A DNA stretch of 8,966 nt, taken from contig JALRGK010000201.1 in NCBI GenBank assembly GCA_023253415.1, forward strand, positions 1 through 8,966, read 5' to 3'. The DNA comes from Rhodocyclaceae bacterium. GTDB lineage: Bacteria; Pseudomonadota; Gammaproteobacteria; Burkholderiales; Rhodocyclaceae. Under the pieces are notes generated by a model. It was not told the DNA's origin. It saw nothing but the letters and a program-made list of their open reading frames with translations, and searched no databases. Numbering within the stretch: the first letter of the stretch is position 1; each line of letters starts with the position of its first letter. The position numbers were made by a program, and so were the translations under genes. Positions 1 to 5,036 of the stretch are shown piece by piece.

Positions 1-341
1 GCCTTTTTCCGTCTTTTTTCGGTCGTATTGACTTGTTCGGTTTTAGGCAGACAACTCTGACCCTGACAGCACTTATCCGTCAGGAATGCGAGAAGTTCAT
101 CCATGACGCTGTAATCTGTCGCGTAATAGATGAAACGGCTCTCCTGTCTGGCTTTGATCAAACCGACCCGGCTCAGATTGGAAAGATGGAAAGACGTCGT
201 TGCAGCCGGAATACCTAGTTGCTCTGCAATGGCACCTGCGTTCACGCCCTCCGTACCCGCCTCAACCAGCAGCCGGTAGATAGAAAGACGTGATTCATGC
301 CCCAGAGCGGCAAGGAGTTCGGCGGCATTTAGTGTTTCCAT
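1..341 (-). CDS. ArsR-family winged-helix repressor, partial (runs off the left edge)
   Basis: Reverse-strand reading from an ATG at 341-339 stays open to the window edge, giving 113 visible residues without a stop. The start reads METLNAAELLAALGHESRLS, typical of the small ArsR/SmtB dimeric repressors. A helix-turn-helix spans about residues 35-60, with recognition helix PAATTSFHLSNLSRVGL, followed by a beta-wing near RQESRFIYY. Residues 91-97 read CCQGQSC: vicinal cysteines plus a third one near the C-terminus, the arrangement known from Acidithiobacillus-type ArsR, where three C-terminal cysteines bind arsenite. Arsenite sensing is therefore plausible but not shown. The tail after residue 100 is Lys/Arg-rich and longer than usual. 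No Shine-Dalgarno precedes the ATG. The promoter carries a near-canonical Pho box and an inverted repeat, suggesting phosphate control plus autoregulation. Genes it controls may lie left of the window. Confidence 0.88.
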   Translation of the reverse strand, partial: METLNAAELLAALGHESRLSIYRLLVEAGTEGVNAGAIAEQLGIPAATTSFHLSNLSRVGLIKARQESRFIYYATDYSVMDELLAFLTDKCCQGQSCLPKTEQVNTTEKRRKK

Positions 342-348
342 ATTTCCA

Positions 349-382
349 ACTCTATCGAATTGTTGTGACAATTGTATGACAT
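349..382 (-). promoter_or_regulatory. Pho box and -10 element of the arsR-like gene
   Basis: On the minus strand, ATGTCAT (382-376) and TTGTCAC (371-365) are separated by 4 nt. This is two half-sites at 11-bp pitch and close to the E. coli PhoB consensus CTGTCATA-N3-CTGTCAC. Ten nt later comes TAGAGT (354-349), a 4/6 match to a -10 hexamer. The start codon follows after 7 nt, so the mRNA would be leaderless or nearly so. The 10-nt Pho-box to -10 spacing is the known PhoB promoter geometry. Confidence 0.72.
358..373. promoter_or_regulatory. Inverted repeat, candidate ArsR operator
   Basis: AATTGT-TGTG-ACAATT is a perfect 6-bp inverted repeat with a 4-bp centre. It lies between the Pho half-site and the -10 hexamer of the arsR-like gene, 17 bp from its start codon. 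ArsR-family repressors usually bind imperfect palindromes across their own promoter, so autoregulation is inferred. One arm overlaps the second Pho half-site, so repressor and PhoB might compete. Confidence 0.45.
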
Positions 383-413
383 AAAAAAACCAGGCGCTAG
401 GGCCTGTTTTTTT
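383..413 (-). terminator. Rho-independent terminator after the H1-like gene
   Basis: CAGGC (391-395) pairs with GCCTG (402-406) across a 6-nt loop. The stem is flanked by an A-run at 383-389 and a T-run at 407-413. Read on the minus strand, the stem is followed by a T-run, as expected for termination of the H1-like gene ending at 431. The flanking runs make it potentially bidirectional. It separates H1-like transcription from the arsR-like promoter immediately downstream. Confidence 0.8.
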
Positions 414-430
414 GGAAAAACTCAACGGGT

Positions 431-949
431 TTACTTTTTCTTGCCTTTTTTAGCCGGACGGCCGGTTTTGACACGCTCAACTTTATCCAACGCAGCCATC
501 AGCGCCGCATCAGCCATTGCCACAAGATGAGCAACGCCCGCACGTAGAATCTCGGACTTCTTGAATTCCCTGCCAAGCTTTTTAGCGCGTTGCTTCAATG
601 CAGACAGTAGCTCATGCTCGTGCTCGGGGAATGAGAAGCTATCACGTACCAGTTTCGACTTTTTAGCTTTTGTCTTAGTCAGGGTTTTGGCCGCTACTGG
701 CTGAACTTTAGCCTTCACAGCCACAACAGGACGCTTTGCTGGGGTAGCAACCGACTTGGCCACAACAGGCTTCAGGCTCTTTTCGACGATACTGGCTACA
801 GGTTTCGCCGCAAGAGCACGTGGTTTACGTTGTACGGGAGCCTTGGCCGCAACCGATTTGCGAGCGGGGGCTTTCGTCACAGATTTTTTTGCGGTGGTCG
901 TGGTAGAAGCAGCAGTGCGCTTAAGGGGTGTCGTCGTACGTGTGACCAA
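431..949 (-). CDS. Histone H1/AlgP-like basic protein with a ribbon-helix-helix-like domain
   Basis: A 172-residue, very basic protein. Residues 1-97 are low-complexity and rich in Lys, Ala, Pro, Val and Thr (repeats such as AKKSVTKAPARKSVAAKAP), like the tails of bacterial histone H1/AlgP-type proteins that coat or condense DNA. Residues about 99-145 look folded: a short strand (VRDSFSFPE), a helix (HEHELLSALKQRAKKLG) and a second helix (KKSEILRAGVAHLVAM), the order seen in ribbon-helix-helix DNA-binding domains. The end, KTGRPAKKGKKK, contains a GRP core like an AT-hook. It probably acts in the nucleoid as a dimeric DNA-binding protein; its target and exact family are unknown to me. The start is TTG at 949-947, chosen because GAGGAG sits 8 nt upstream and no in-frame ATG exists nearby. 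It diverges from the corA-like gene. Confidence 0.8.
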   Translation of the reverse strand: MVTRTTTPLKRTAASTTTTAKKSVTKAPARKSVAAKAPVQRKPRALAAKPVASIVEKSLKPVVAKSVATPAKRPVVAVKAKVQPVAAKTLTKTKAKKSKLVRDSFSFPEHEHELLSALKQRAKKLGREFKKSEILRAGVAHLVAMADAALMAALDKVERVKTGRPAKKGKKK

Positions 950-957
950 GATATGTA

Positions 958-963
958 CTCCTC
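958..963 (-). promoter_or_regulatory. Shine-Dalgarno fixing the TTG start of the H1-like gene
   Basis: GAGGAG on the minus strand lies 8 nt before TTG (949-947). An ATG a few bases further upstream overlaps this site and is in a different frame, so TTG is the supported start. Confidence 0.75.
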
Positions 964-1064
964 ATAATAAAACGTCGGCCGATTATGGCACAACGACATC
1001 ATGAATATGGCGAAACCTCTGTGAAATCAACGAAGTAATATTTCCGCAACATGAATTTAATAGA

Positions 1065-1098
1065 CTAGAAAAAACTCCTGATGACATCGTACTGACAT
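1065..1098 (-). promoter_or_regulatory. Possible reversed Pho box overlapping the corA start codon
   Basis: On the minus strand, ATGTCAG (1098-1092) and ATGTCAT (1087-1081) are exactly 11 bp apart. Further along that strand lies a weak -10-like hexamer, TTCTAG or TCTAGT (1070-1064). The orientation faces the H1-like gene, whose start would be about 110 nt downstream of the transcript start. The pair covers the corA ATG on the other strand. This is weaker than the other boxes and could be chance. Confidence 0.35.
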
Positions 1099-2122
1099 GG
1101 CTTTCGTACCTATCGACGCTCTGATTGACCCATCACTCATCCCAGCGGATGGTGTCGTATTTGCCTGGGAAATGCAGGGCGACCAATCCCATGAAATTCA
1201 AGCCGATCAGATTGACAACGCACTATCAGACAACACGAAATCGCTGTGGTTACATCTCAACCTATCAAACGTTCGTGTGCAACGTTGGTTACGCCACACG
1301 AATCAATTACCAAATTCTCTGAAAGAGGCCATTCTGGACGAGGTCAGCCGCAGTCGCATGGAAACCATCGAGGAGTTTGGCGATGGCCTGATGATGGTCA
1401 TGAATGACTTTCGAATAGGCCTGAACCATTCGGGCGACGAAGAAGAGACAGGTACCCTCTGGGCTATCATGACGCCCCGCTTGATGCTTTCGCTGAGAGC
1501 GCATCCGCTCATGACAACGGACACGCTGCGCCAGTTACTCCGCCAGCGCCGCATATCCCCCAACACGGTGGTTGACCTTTATCATGAGCTCATCGAAGAA
1601 CGTGCCACTCACTTGCGCCGGAAGACAGACCAACTTTCCGATCAGATGGATGTTCTCGAAGAGGTACTCCTCACTGGCGAACGTCTTCCTGAACACGAAA
1701 CCCTGGGGCGACTACGCATCACCTGCAGTCGATTACGACGTCACTATGCACCGGAACTAACTGCATTAAGACGTCTCATACGCCGTCGCCCAACCTGGTT
1801 TACGGATGATGATGCTGACAAACTCCGGGAACAGATTGAATTACTGGCCTATCTGGTTGATGAAGTCAGCAACCTATACGAGCGCGCTAAAGTTTTACAG
1901 GATGAATTGTCAGCGCACGTCGCCGAATTCAATGCAAAAAACCTGCAAGTACTCTCTGTGATGACGGTGATATTTCTACCCATGACGCTCGTGACCGGGG
2001 TGATGGGCATGAACATGGATGATCTACCGGGTTTGGAGCATTCGTTCTGGGCGGTGATGGTCATCATGTTGGGTGCTGGGCTTGCCGTCTATATTGGCCT
2101 CCGTATTAAGCGCGTCATTTAA
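1097..2122 (+). CDS. CorA/ZntB-family divalent metal cation transporter
   Basis: A 341-residue inner-membrane protein of the CorA superfamily. A long cytoplasmic N-terminal domain (about 1-280) includes the segment DEVSRSRMETIEEFGDGLMM and a long helical stalk (160-280). Two C-terminal membrane helices follow, at about 286-303 and 317-335. The pore signature GMN is present at 304-306, in VTGVMGMNMDDLPG. The sequence after GMN (MDDLPG) resembles the ZntB branch more than the classical MPEL loop of Mg2+ CorA, so Zn2+ or Mg2+ transport is possible; the ion cannot be settled here. Family members work as homopentamers. The start at 1097 is the only in-frame ATG after a stop at 1082-1084 and has no clear Shine-Dalgarno. 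The next gene begins 57 bp downstream and has its own PhoB-type promoter. Confidence 0.88.
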   Translation: MAFVPIDALIDPSLIPADGVVFAWEMQGDQSHEIQADQIDNALSDNTKSLWLHLNLSNVRVQRWLRHTNQLPNSLKEAILDEVSRSRMETIEEFGDGLMMVMNDFRIGLNHSGDEEETGTLWAIMTPRLMLSLRAHPLMTTDTLRQLLRQRRISPNTVVDLYHELIEERATHLRRKTDQLSDQMDVLEEVLLTGERLPEHETLGRLRITCSRLRRHYAPELTALRRLIRRRPTWFTDDDADKLREQIELLAYLVDEVSNLYERAKVLQDELSAHVAEFNAKNLQVLSVMTVIFLPMTLVTGVMGMNMDDLPGLEHSFWAVMVIMLGAGLAVYIGLRIKRVI

Positions 2123-2160
2123 CACAAGCGTCACATAGATTTAAAACCAGCGTCACAAGA
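2117..2160 (+). repeat. 22-bp tandem repeat carrying Pho half-sites
   Basis: Positions 2117-2138 and 2139-2160 match at 17 of 22 bases. Each copy has the form ATTTAA followed by GCGTCACA. The first copy begins at the end of corA, covering its stop codon. The unit length is two PhoB half-site periods. Confidence 0.7.
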
Positions 2161-2172
2161 TTCGGGCTTAAT
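2128..2172 (+). promoter_or_regulatory. Candidate PhoB-dependent promoter of the plcP-like operon
   Basis: GCGTCAC occurs at 2128-2134 and again at 2150-2156, 22 bp apart, which is twice the PhoB half-site pitch. The phase position between them (2139-2145) is a poor match, ATTTAAA. Exactly 10 nt after the last half-site is CTTAAT (2167-2172), a 4/6 match to a -10 hexamer. The GTG start follows 7 nt later, the same spacing as in the arsR-like promoter. Confidence 0.6.
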
Positions 2173-2179
2173 CCGGATC

Positions 2180-2980
2180 GTGGAAAATCAAGAACATCGA
2201 TTTCGCACGATCTGGATCTCAGACGTGCATCTGGGCACTCCGGGGTGTCAGGCGAACTATCTGCTAGACTTCCTGCGAACACATGAATCAGATACGCTGT
2301 ATCTCGTCGGCGACATCCTAGACGGCTGGCATCTCAAAAAGGGGTGGTTCTGGCCGCAAACCCACAACGATATCGTTCAGAAGATATTGCGCAAGGGCCG
2401 CAAAGGTACCCGGGTTGTATTCATCCCGGGCAACCACGACGAAAGTGTCCGCCAGTTTATTGGCTTGAGTTTTGGGGAAATCGAAGTCCTTGAAGACGCC
2501 ATCCATACGCTAGCCAATGGTAAGCGTCTATGGATTACTCATGGTGATCTTTTTGACGGTGTGATGCAGCATGCCCGCTGGCTAGCCTATGTGGGTGACA
2601 GCGCCTATACCTTGATTCTCAAACTGAACCGCTGGTTTAACGCGATCCGCGTCCGCATGGGGCTACCCTACTGGTCACTTTCTCAATATCTCAAGCACCA
2701 GGTAAAAAATGCGGTCAATTTCATTTCGGCCTTCGAACATGTGATGACCGAGGAAGCACGTCGACGCGAATGCGATGGTGTTGTCTGCGGTCACATCCAT
2801 AAAGCAGAAATCCGGGAAATCAACGGCATCCTTTATGCCAACGATGGAGACTGGGTAGAAAGCCTCACCGCACTGGCCGAGGACTTTGAAGGCAACTTGC
2901 AGATTATTCACTGGAATCGTCGGGTAGAAGCTCCTTTGAACCTACCTAGCCTACATCAGGAACGCTCTGCACGAGCCTAG
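2180..2980 (+). CDS. plcP: PlcP-like metallophosphoesterase (phosphate-starvation phospholipase C; LpxH superfamily)
   Basis: A 266-residue calcineurin-like phosphoesterase. Metal-site motifs appear in order: ISDVHLG (13-19), GDILDGW (44-50), GNHDE (84-88), THGD (120-123) and CGHIH (203-207). It belongs to the COG2908/LpxH superfamily and is often annotated as UDP-2,3-diacylglucosamine hydrolase. However, it has GNHD rather than the GNRD of true LpxH. The pattern SDVHLGTPGCQA, GWFWPQTHND, PYWSLSQYLK and NDGDWVES matches the rhizobial and marine PlcP type as I recall it. PlcP is a metal-dependent phospholipase C that removes phosphorylated head groups from phospholipids during phosphate starvation, leaving diacylglycerol. 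The next gene, a GT4 glycosyltransferase, is the classic plcP partner. The start is GTG with no Shine-Dalgarno; no other start precedes the first metal motif. A general LpxH-like role remains the alternative. Confidence 0.78.
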   Translation: MENQEHRFRTIWISDVHLGTPGCQANYLLDFLRTHESDTLYLVGDILDGWHLKKGWFWPQTHNDIVQKILRKGRKGTRVVFIPGNHDESVRQFIGLSFGEIEVLEDAIHTLANGKRLWITHGDLFDGVMQHARWLAYVGDSAYTLILKLNRWFNAIRVRMGLPYWSLSQYLKHQVKNAVNFISAFEHVMTEEARRRECDGVVCGHIHKAEIREINGILYANDGDWVESLTALAEDFEGNLQIIHWNRRVEAPLNLPSLHQERSARA

Positions 2981-3000
2981 GACGTATTTTGTCATCGAGC

Positions 3001-3006
3001 GAAGGA
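3001..3006 (+). promoter_or_regulatory. Shine-Dalgarno fixing the start of the GT4 gene
   Basis: GAAGGA lies 6 nt before ATG 3013. This favours that ATG over the in-frame TTG at 2989, which has no ribosome-binding site and adds eight residues before the conserved N-terminal strand. Confidence 0.75.
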
Positions 3007-3012
3007 AAAAGC

Positions 3013-4029
3013 ATGCATATCCTGATCGTCACGGATGCCTGGGAGCCCCAGGTGAACGGTGTTGTACGCACATTAAAATCGACACGGCGCGAACTACAGC
3101 AACTGGGTCATACCGTCGATATTCTGTCACCGCTCGAATTTAAAACAGTCCCATGTCCAACGTATCCTGACATACAACTCTCTCTCCTACCCAAAAGACG
3201 CGTCGTTGAGCGCATCGAAGCCTTTAAACCTGATGCTCTTCATATTGCGACGGAAGGCCCACTGGGGTTAGCTGCTCGGCGCTGGGCAGTGAAGAACGGG
3301 TTTCCATTTACCACGGCTTACCACACACGGTTTCCTGAATACGTCCATGCCAGACTGCGAATCCCATTAGGATGGACTTACCGATATCTCCAATGGTTCC
3401 ACGGCTCTGCAGAGGCTGTCATGGCACCCACAGAAGTCGTCAAAAAAGATCTGGAACGGGTCGGCTTCAAAAATGTCGTTTTGTGGAGCAGAGGTGTTGA
3501 ACTCAATATCTTTTCACCACGTAAAGTACAGCGGCTCGGTACCCGGCCACCCATCTTTTTGTACGTGGGGCGTGTTGCTGTCGAGAAAAATATCGAGGCC
3601 TTTCTCGAACTGGATCTACCTGGATCAAAATGGGTTGCCGGTGAAGGCCCCGCGCTTGCCGCACTTCGTGCGAAATATCCCAAGACCAATTTCATGGGGG
3701 TCTTGAATCAGCATGAGCTTGCCGAAGTGTATTCATCAGCAGACGTATTCGTGTTTCCCAGCAAAACCGACACCTTTGGTTTAGTGCTGCTTGAAGCCAT
3801 GGCCTGTGGCTTGCCAATTGCTGCTTACCCGGTGACCGGACCACTCGATGTTATCGGTAATGCGCCTGCAGGTGCTTTAAATGATGATTTGCGCCAGGCT
3901 TGCCTGGATGCCTTAACACTGAAACGTGAGGATGCGGTCGCGCATGCTCAGAAATTCTCCTGGGGTGCAGCAACCCAACAGTTCATAAAACACCTTCATC
4001 CAATTAACCGTGACAAGCAGACCGTTTAA
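3013..4029 (+). CDS. agt: GT4-family glycosyltransferase, Agt-like (diacylglycerol glycosyltransferase)
   Basis: A 338-residue GT-B fold retaining glycosyltransferase. The N-terminal acceptor domain opens with MHILIVTDAWEPQVNGVVRT, with the flexible glycine region of GT4 enzymes. The C-terminal donor domain has FLYVGRVAVEKN (182-193, containing the usual Arg and Lys of the nucleotide-sugar site) and FPSKTDTFGLVLLEAMACG (248-266). The EX7E-type motif appears as Asp253 and Glu261, a change common in this branch. Such proteins are often annotated as GDP-mannose-dependent alpha-mannosyltransferase. Directly after a PlcP-like gene, the best reading is Agt, which transfers glucose or glucuronic acid to diacylglycerol to make phosphorus-free glycolipids. 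No membrane helix is evident, so it probably acts at the cytoplasmic membrane face. The sugar donor is not readable from sequence alone. Confidence 0.78.
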   Translation: MHILIVTDAWEPQVNGVVRTLKSTRRELQQLGHTVDILSPLEFKTVPCPTYPDIQLSLLPKRRVVERIEAFKPDALHIATEGPLGLAARRWAVKNGFPFTTAYHTRFPEYVHARLRIPLGWTYRYLQWFHGSAEAVMAPTEVVKKDLERVGFKNVVLWSRGVELNIFSPRKVQRLGTRPPIFLYVGRVAVEKNIEAFLELDLPGSKWVAGEGPALAALRAKYPKTNFMGVLNQHELAEVYSSADVFVFPSKTDTFGLVLLEAMACGLPIAAYPVTGPLDVIGNAPAGALNDDLRQACLDALTLKREDAVAHAQKFSWGAATQQFIKHLHPINRDKQTV

Positions 4030-4034
4030 GGTGG
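4028..4034 (+). promoter_or_regulatory. Shine-Dalgarno supporting the TTG start of dgkA
   Basis: AAGGTGG overlaps the last two bases of the upstream stop codon and lies 7 nt before TTG 4042. This suggests translational coupling to the glycosyltransferase gene. Confidence 0.65.
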
Positions 4035-4041
4035 CACAACT

Positions 4042-4440
4042 TTGATCGATTACGATCCGGCAAAGAACCCGCATAAAGGAAACCGTGGACTCAAGCGTGT
4101 CTGGCTAGCGACTGGTCATTCACTGCAGGGCCTCTGGTTTGCACTACGCGAAGAAAGCGCATTCCGCCAGGAACTGGTTCTCGCTATTCTCATGACACCA
4201 TGGGCATTCGCCTATCCGTTTACACCGACAGAGCGATTAATTCTCGTGGGCAGCCTCTTACTGGTCTTGATGATTGAGCTTGTTAATTCAGGCATTGAGG
4301 CAGCGATTGACCGAATCTCCTTCGAAGCGCACAGTCTTTCCAAGCGCGCCAAGGATTATGGCAGTGCTGCCGTACTAATTTCACTGCTTTTCTGTGGCAG
4401 CGTTTGGGCAACACTTTTCTATCCTGTATTTTTTAACTGA
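4042..4440 (+). CDS. dgkA: Diacylglycerol kinase DgkA
   Basis: A 132-residue integral membrane enzyme of the prokaryotic DgkA family, which uses ATP to turn diacylglycerol into phosphatidic acid. An amphipathic N-terminus with EESAFRQE (37-44) is followed by three membrane helices at about 45-60, 64-82 and 107-129. The signature ELVNSGIEAAIDR (79-91) and H-LSKRAKDYGSAAV (97-111) retains residues matching E. coli Glu28, Glu34, Glu69, Asn72, Glu76, Asp80, Lys94 and Asp95. Normal NSA has become NSG. It is slightly longer than E. coli DgkA, with about ten extra N-terminal residues. The start is TTG, supported by a Shine-Dalgarno; the gene begins 12 bp after the glycosyltransferase stop. In this setting it would recycle the diacylglycerol made by the PlcP-like enzyme, competing with the Agt-like enzyme. 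Confidence 0.92.
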   Translation: MIDYDPAKNPHKGNRGLKRVWLATGHSLQGLWFALREESAFRQELVLAILMTPWAFAYPFTPTERLILVGSLLLVLMIELVNSGIEAAIDRISFEAHSLSKRAKDYGSAAVLISLLFCGSVWATLFYPVFFN

Positions 4441-4455
4441 CTTAGTAGAAGCATA

Positions 4456-4950
4456 ATGAATCTGATTTTATGGCGTCATGCCGAAGCCATTGATCTTGGC
4501 ACACCTGTTACACCTGGCTGTAAACGCGACCTGGAGCGTCAACTTACCGAACGTGGCCAGCAACAAGCCGCTTCCACGGCTCGATGGCTCAAAAAAAACC
4601 TAAAACGTGACTTCAGCATCATAACCAGTCCGGCATTGCGCGCGCTTCAGACGGCAAAAACCTTTACAGATAAACCGGAGATCATTCCGGAGCTTTGCCC
4701 TTTGGCCGATACTAGCCACGTGCTTGCTGCAATTAACTGGCCACAGGGTAAAGATATCATTGTCGTTGGCCATCAACCTTGGTTGGGTCGGGTTGCCAGC
4801 CTCCTGCTCTCCGGCCAGGAACAGGATTGGTCTGTCAAAAAATCTGCCATCTGGTGGCTGTCTCACCGTCTACGCAAGCAGGAAGATCAGGAAAAAGCTC
4901 AAACGGTGCTCCGTCTTGTAATGCCACCGGATTTGATCACACCACCCTAA
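4456..4950 (+). CDS. sixA: SixA-like phosphohistidine phosphatase
   Basis: A 164-residue small histidine-phosphatase (phosphoglycerate mutase) fold. Catalytic motifs are LILWRHAEA (3-11, nucleophile His8 preceded by Arg7), TSPALRALQTA (57-67, with Arg62) and VVGHQPWLG (103-111, second catalytic His106). The length, the RHAEA form and GHQPWL match SixA, which removes phosphate from histidine in phosphotransfer proteins, in E. coli mainly NPr of the nitrogen PTS. A role in this lipid-related operon is not known to me. It begins 15 bp after dgkA, with only a weak ribosome-binding site (AGAAG). The last base of its stop codon is the first base of the Pho-box array of the next gene. Other small histidine phosphatases remain possible. 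Confidence 0.85.
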   Translation: MNLILWRHAEAIDLGTPVTPGCKRDLERQLTERGQQQAASTARWLKKNLKRDFSIITSPALRALQTAKTFTDKPEIIPELCPLADTSHVLAAINWPQGKDIIVVGHQPWLGRVASLLLSGQEQDWSVKKSAIWWLSHRLRKQEDQEKAQTVLRLVMPPDLITPP

Positions 4951-5005
4951 CGTCATCGATTTGTCACCAAGACGTCACATGTGCGTCATTGACAACCGAT
5001 AGAGT
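4950..5005 (+). promoter_or_regulatory. Four-unit Pho-box array and -10 element of the olsB-like gene
   Basis: Half-sites ACGTCAT (4950-4956), TTGTCAC (4961-4967), ACGTCAC (4972-4978) and GCGTCAT (4983-4989) repeat at exactly 11-bp pitch, with 4-nt spacers between them. That makes two adjacent PhoB boxes. Ten nt after the last half-site comes TAGAGT (5000-5005), the same -10 hexamer as in the arsR-like promoter. The predicted leader is about 25 nt long. Phosphate-starvation induction through PhoB is inferred; olsB is PhoB-controlled in Sinorhizobium. Confidence 0.82.
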
Positions 5006-5025
5006 TCCTTTAGCTTCAGACCCAC

Positions 5026-5030
5026 AGAGG
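5026..5030 (+). promoter_or_regulatory. Shine-Dalgarno fixing the olsB start
   Basis: AGAGG lies 6 nt before ATG 5037. The frame is open further upstream, but that part overlaps sixA and the Pho boxes, so ATG 5037 is the supported start. Confidence 0.8.
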
Positions 5031-5036
5031 ACTCTC

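Noticed and set aside
1303..1566. Open frames antisense to corA and similar ones antisense to other genes
   Set aside because: They lie fully inside well-supported genes, lack ribosome-binding sites and show no recognisable protein features.
2113..2119. A third GTCA core (CGTCATT) at the end of corA as a further Pho half-site
   Set aside because: It is 16 bp from the next core, out of the 11-bp phase, and lies in corA coding sequence.
2180..2980. Assigning the phosphoesterase as LpxH of lipid A synthesis
   Set aside because: It has GNHD instead of the GNRD of E. coli LpxH, is longer, and sits beside an Agt-like glycosyltransferase. The superfamily link is kept in the call as an alternative.
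2989..3012. TTG start for the glycosyltransferase
   Set aside because: It has no ribosome-binding site and adds eight non-conserved residues, whereas ATG 3013 has GAAGGA at 6 nt and begins right at the conserved first strand.
4779..5036. Upstream extension of the olsB reading frame
   Set aside because: The extension overlaps sixA in another frame and the Pho-box array, and has no family resemblance. ATG 5037 has a good Shine-Dalgarno.
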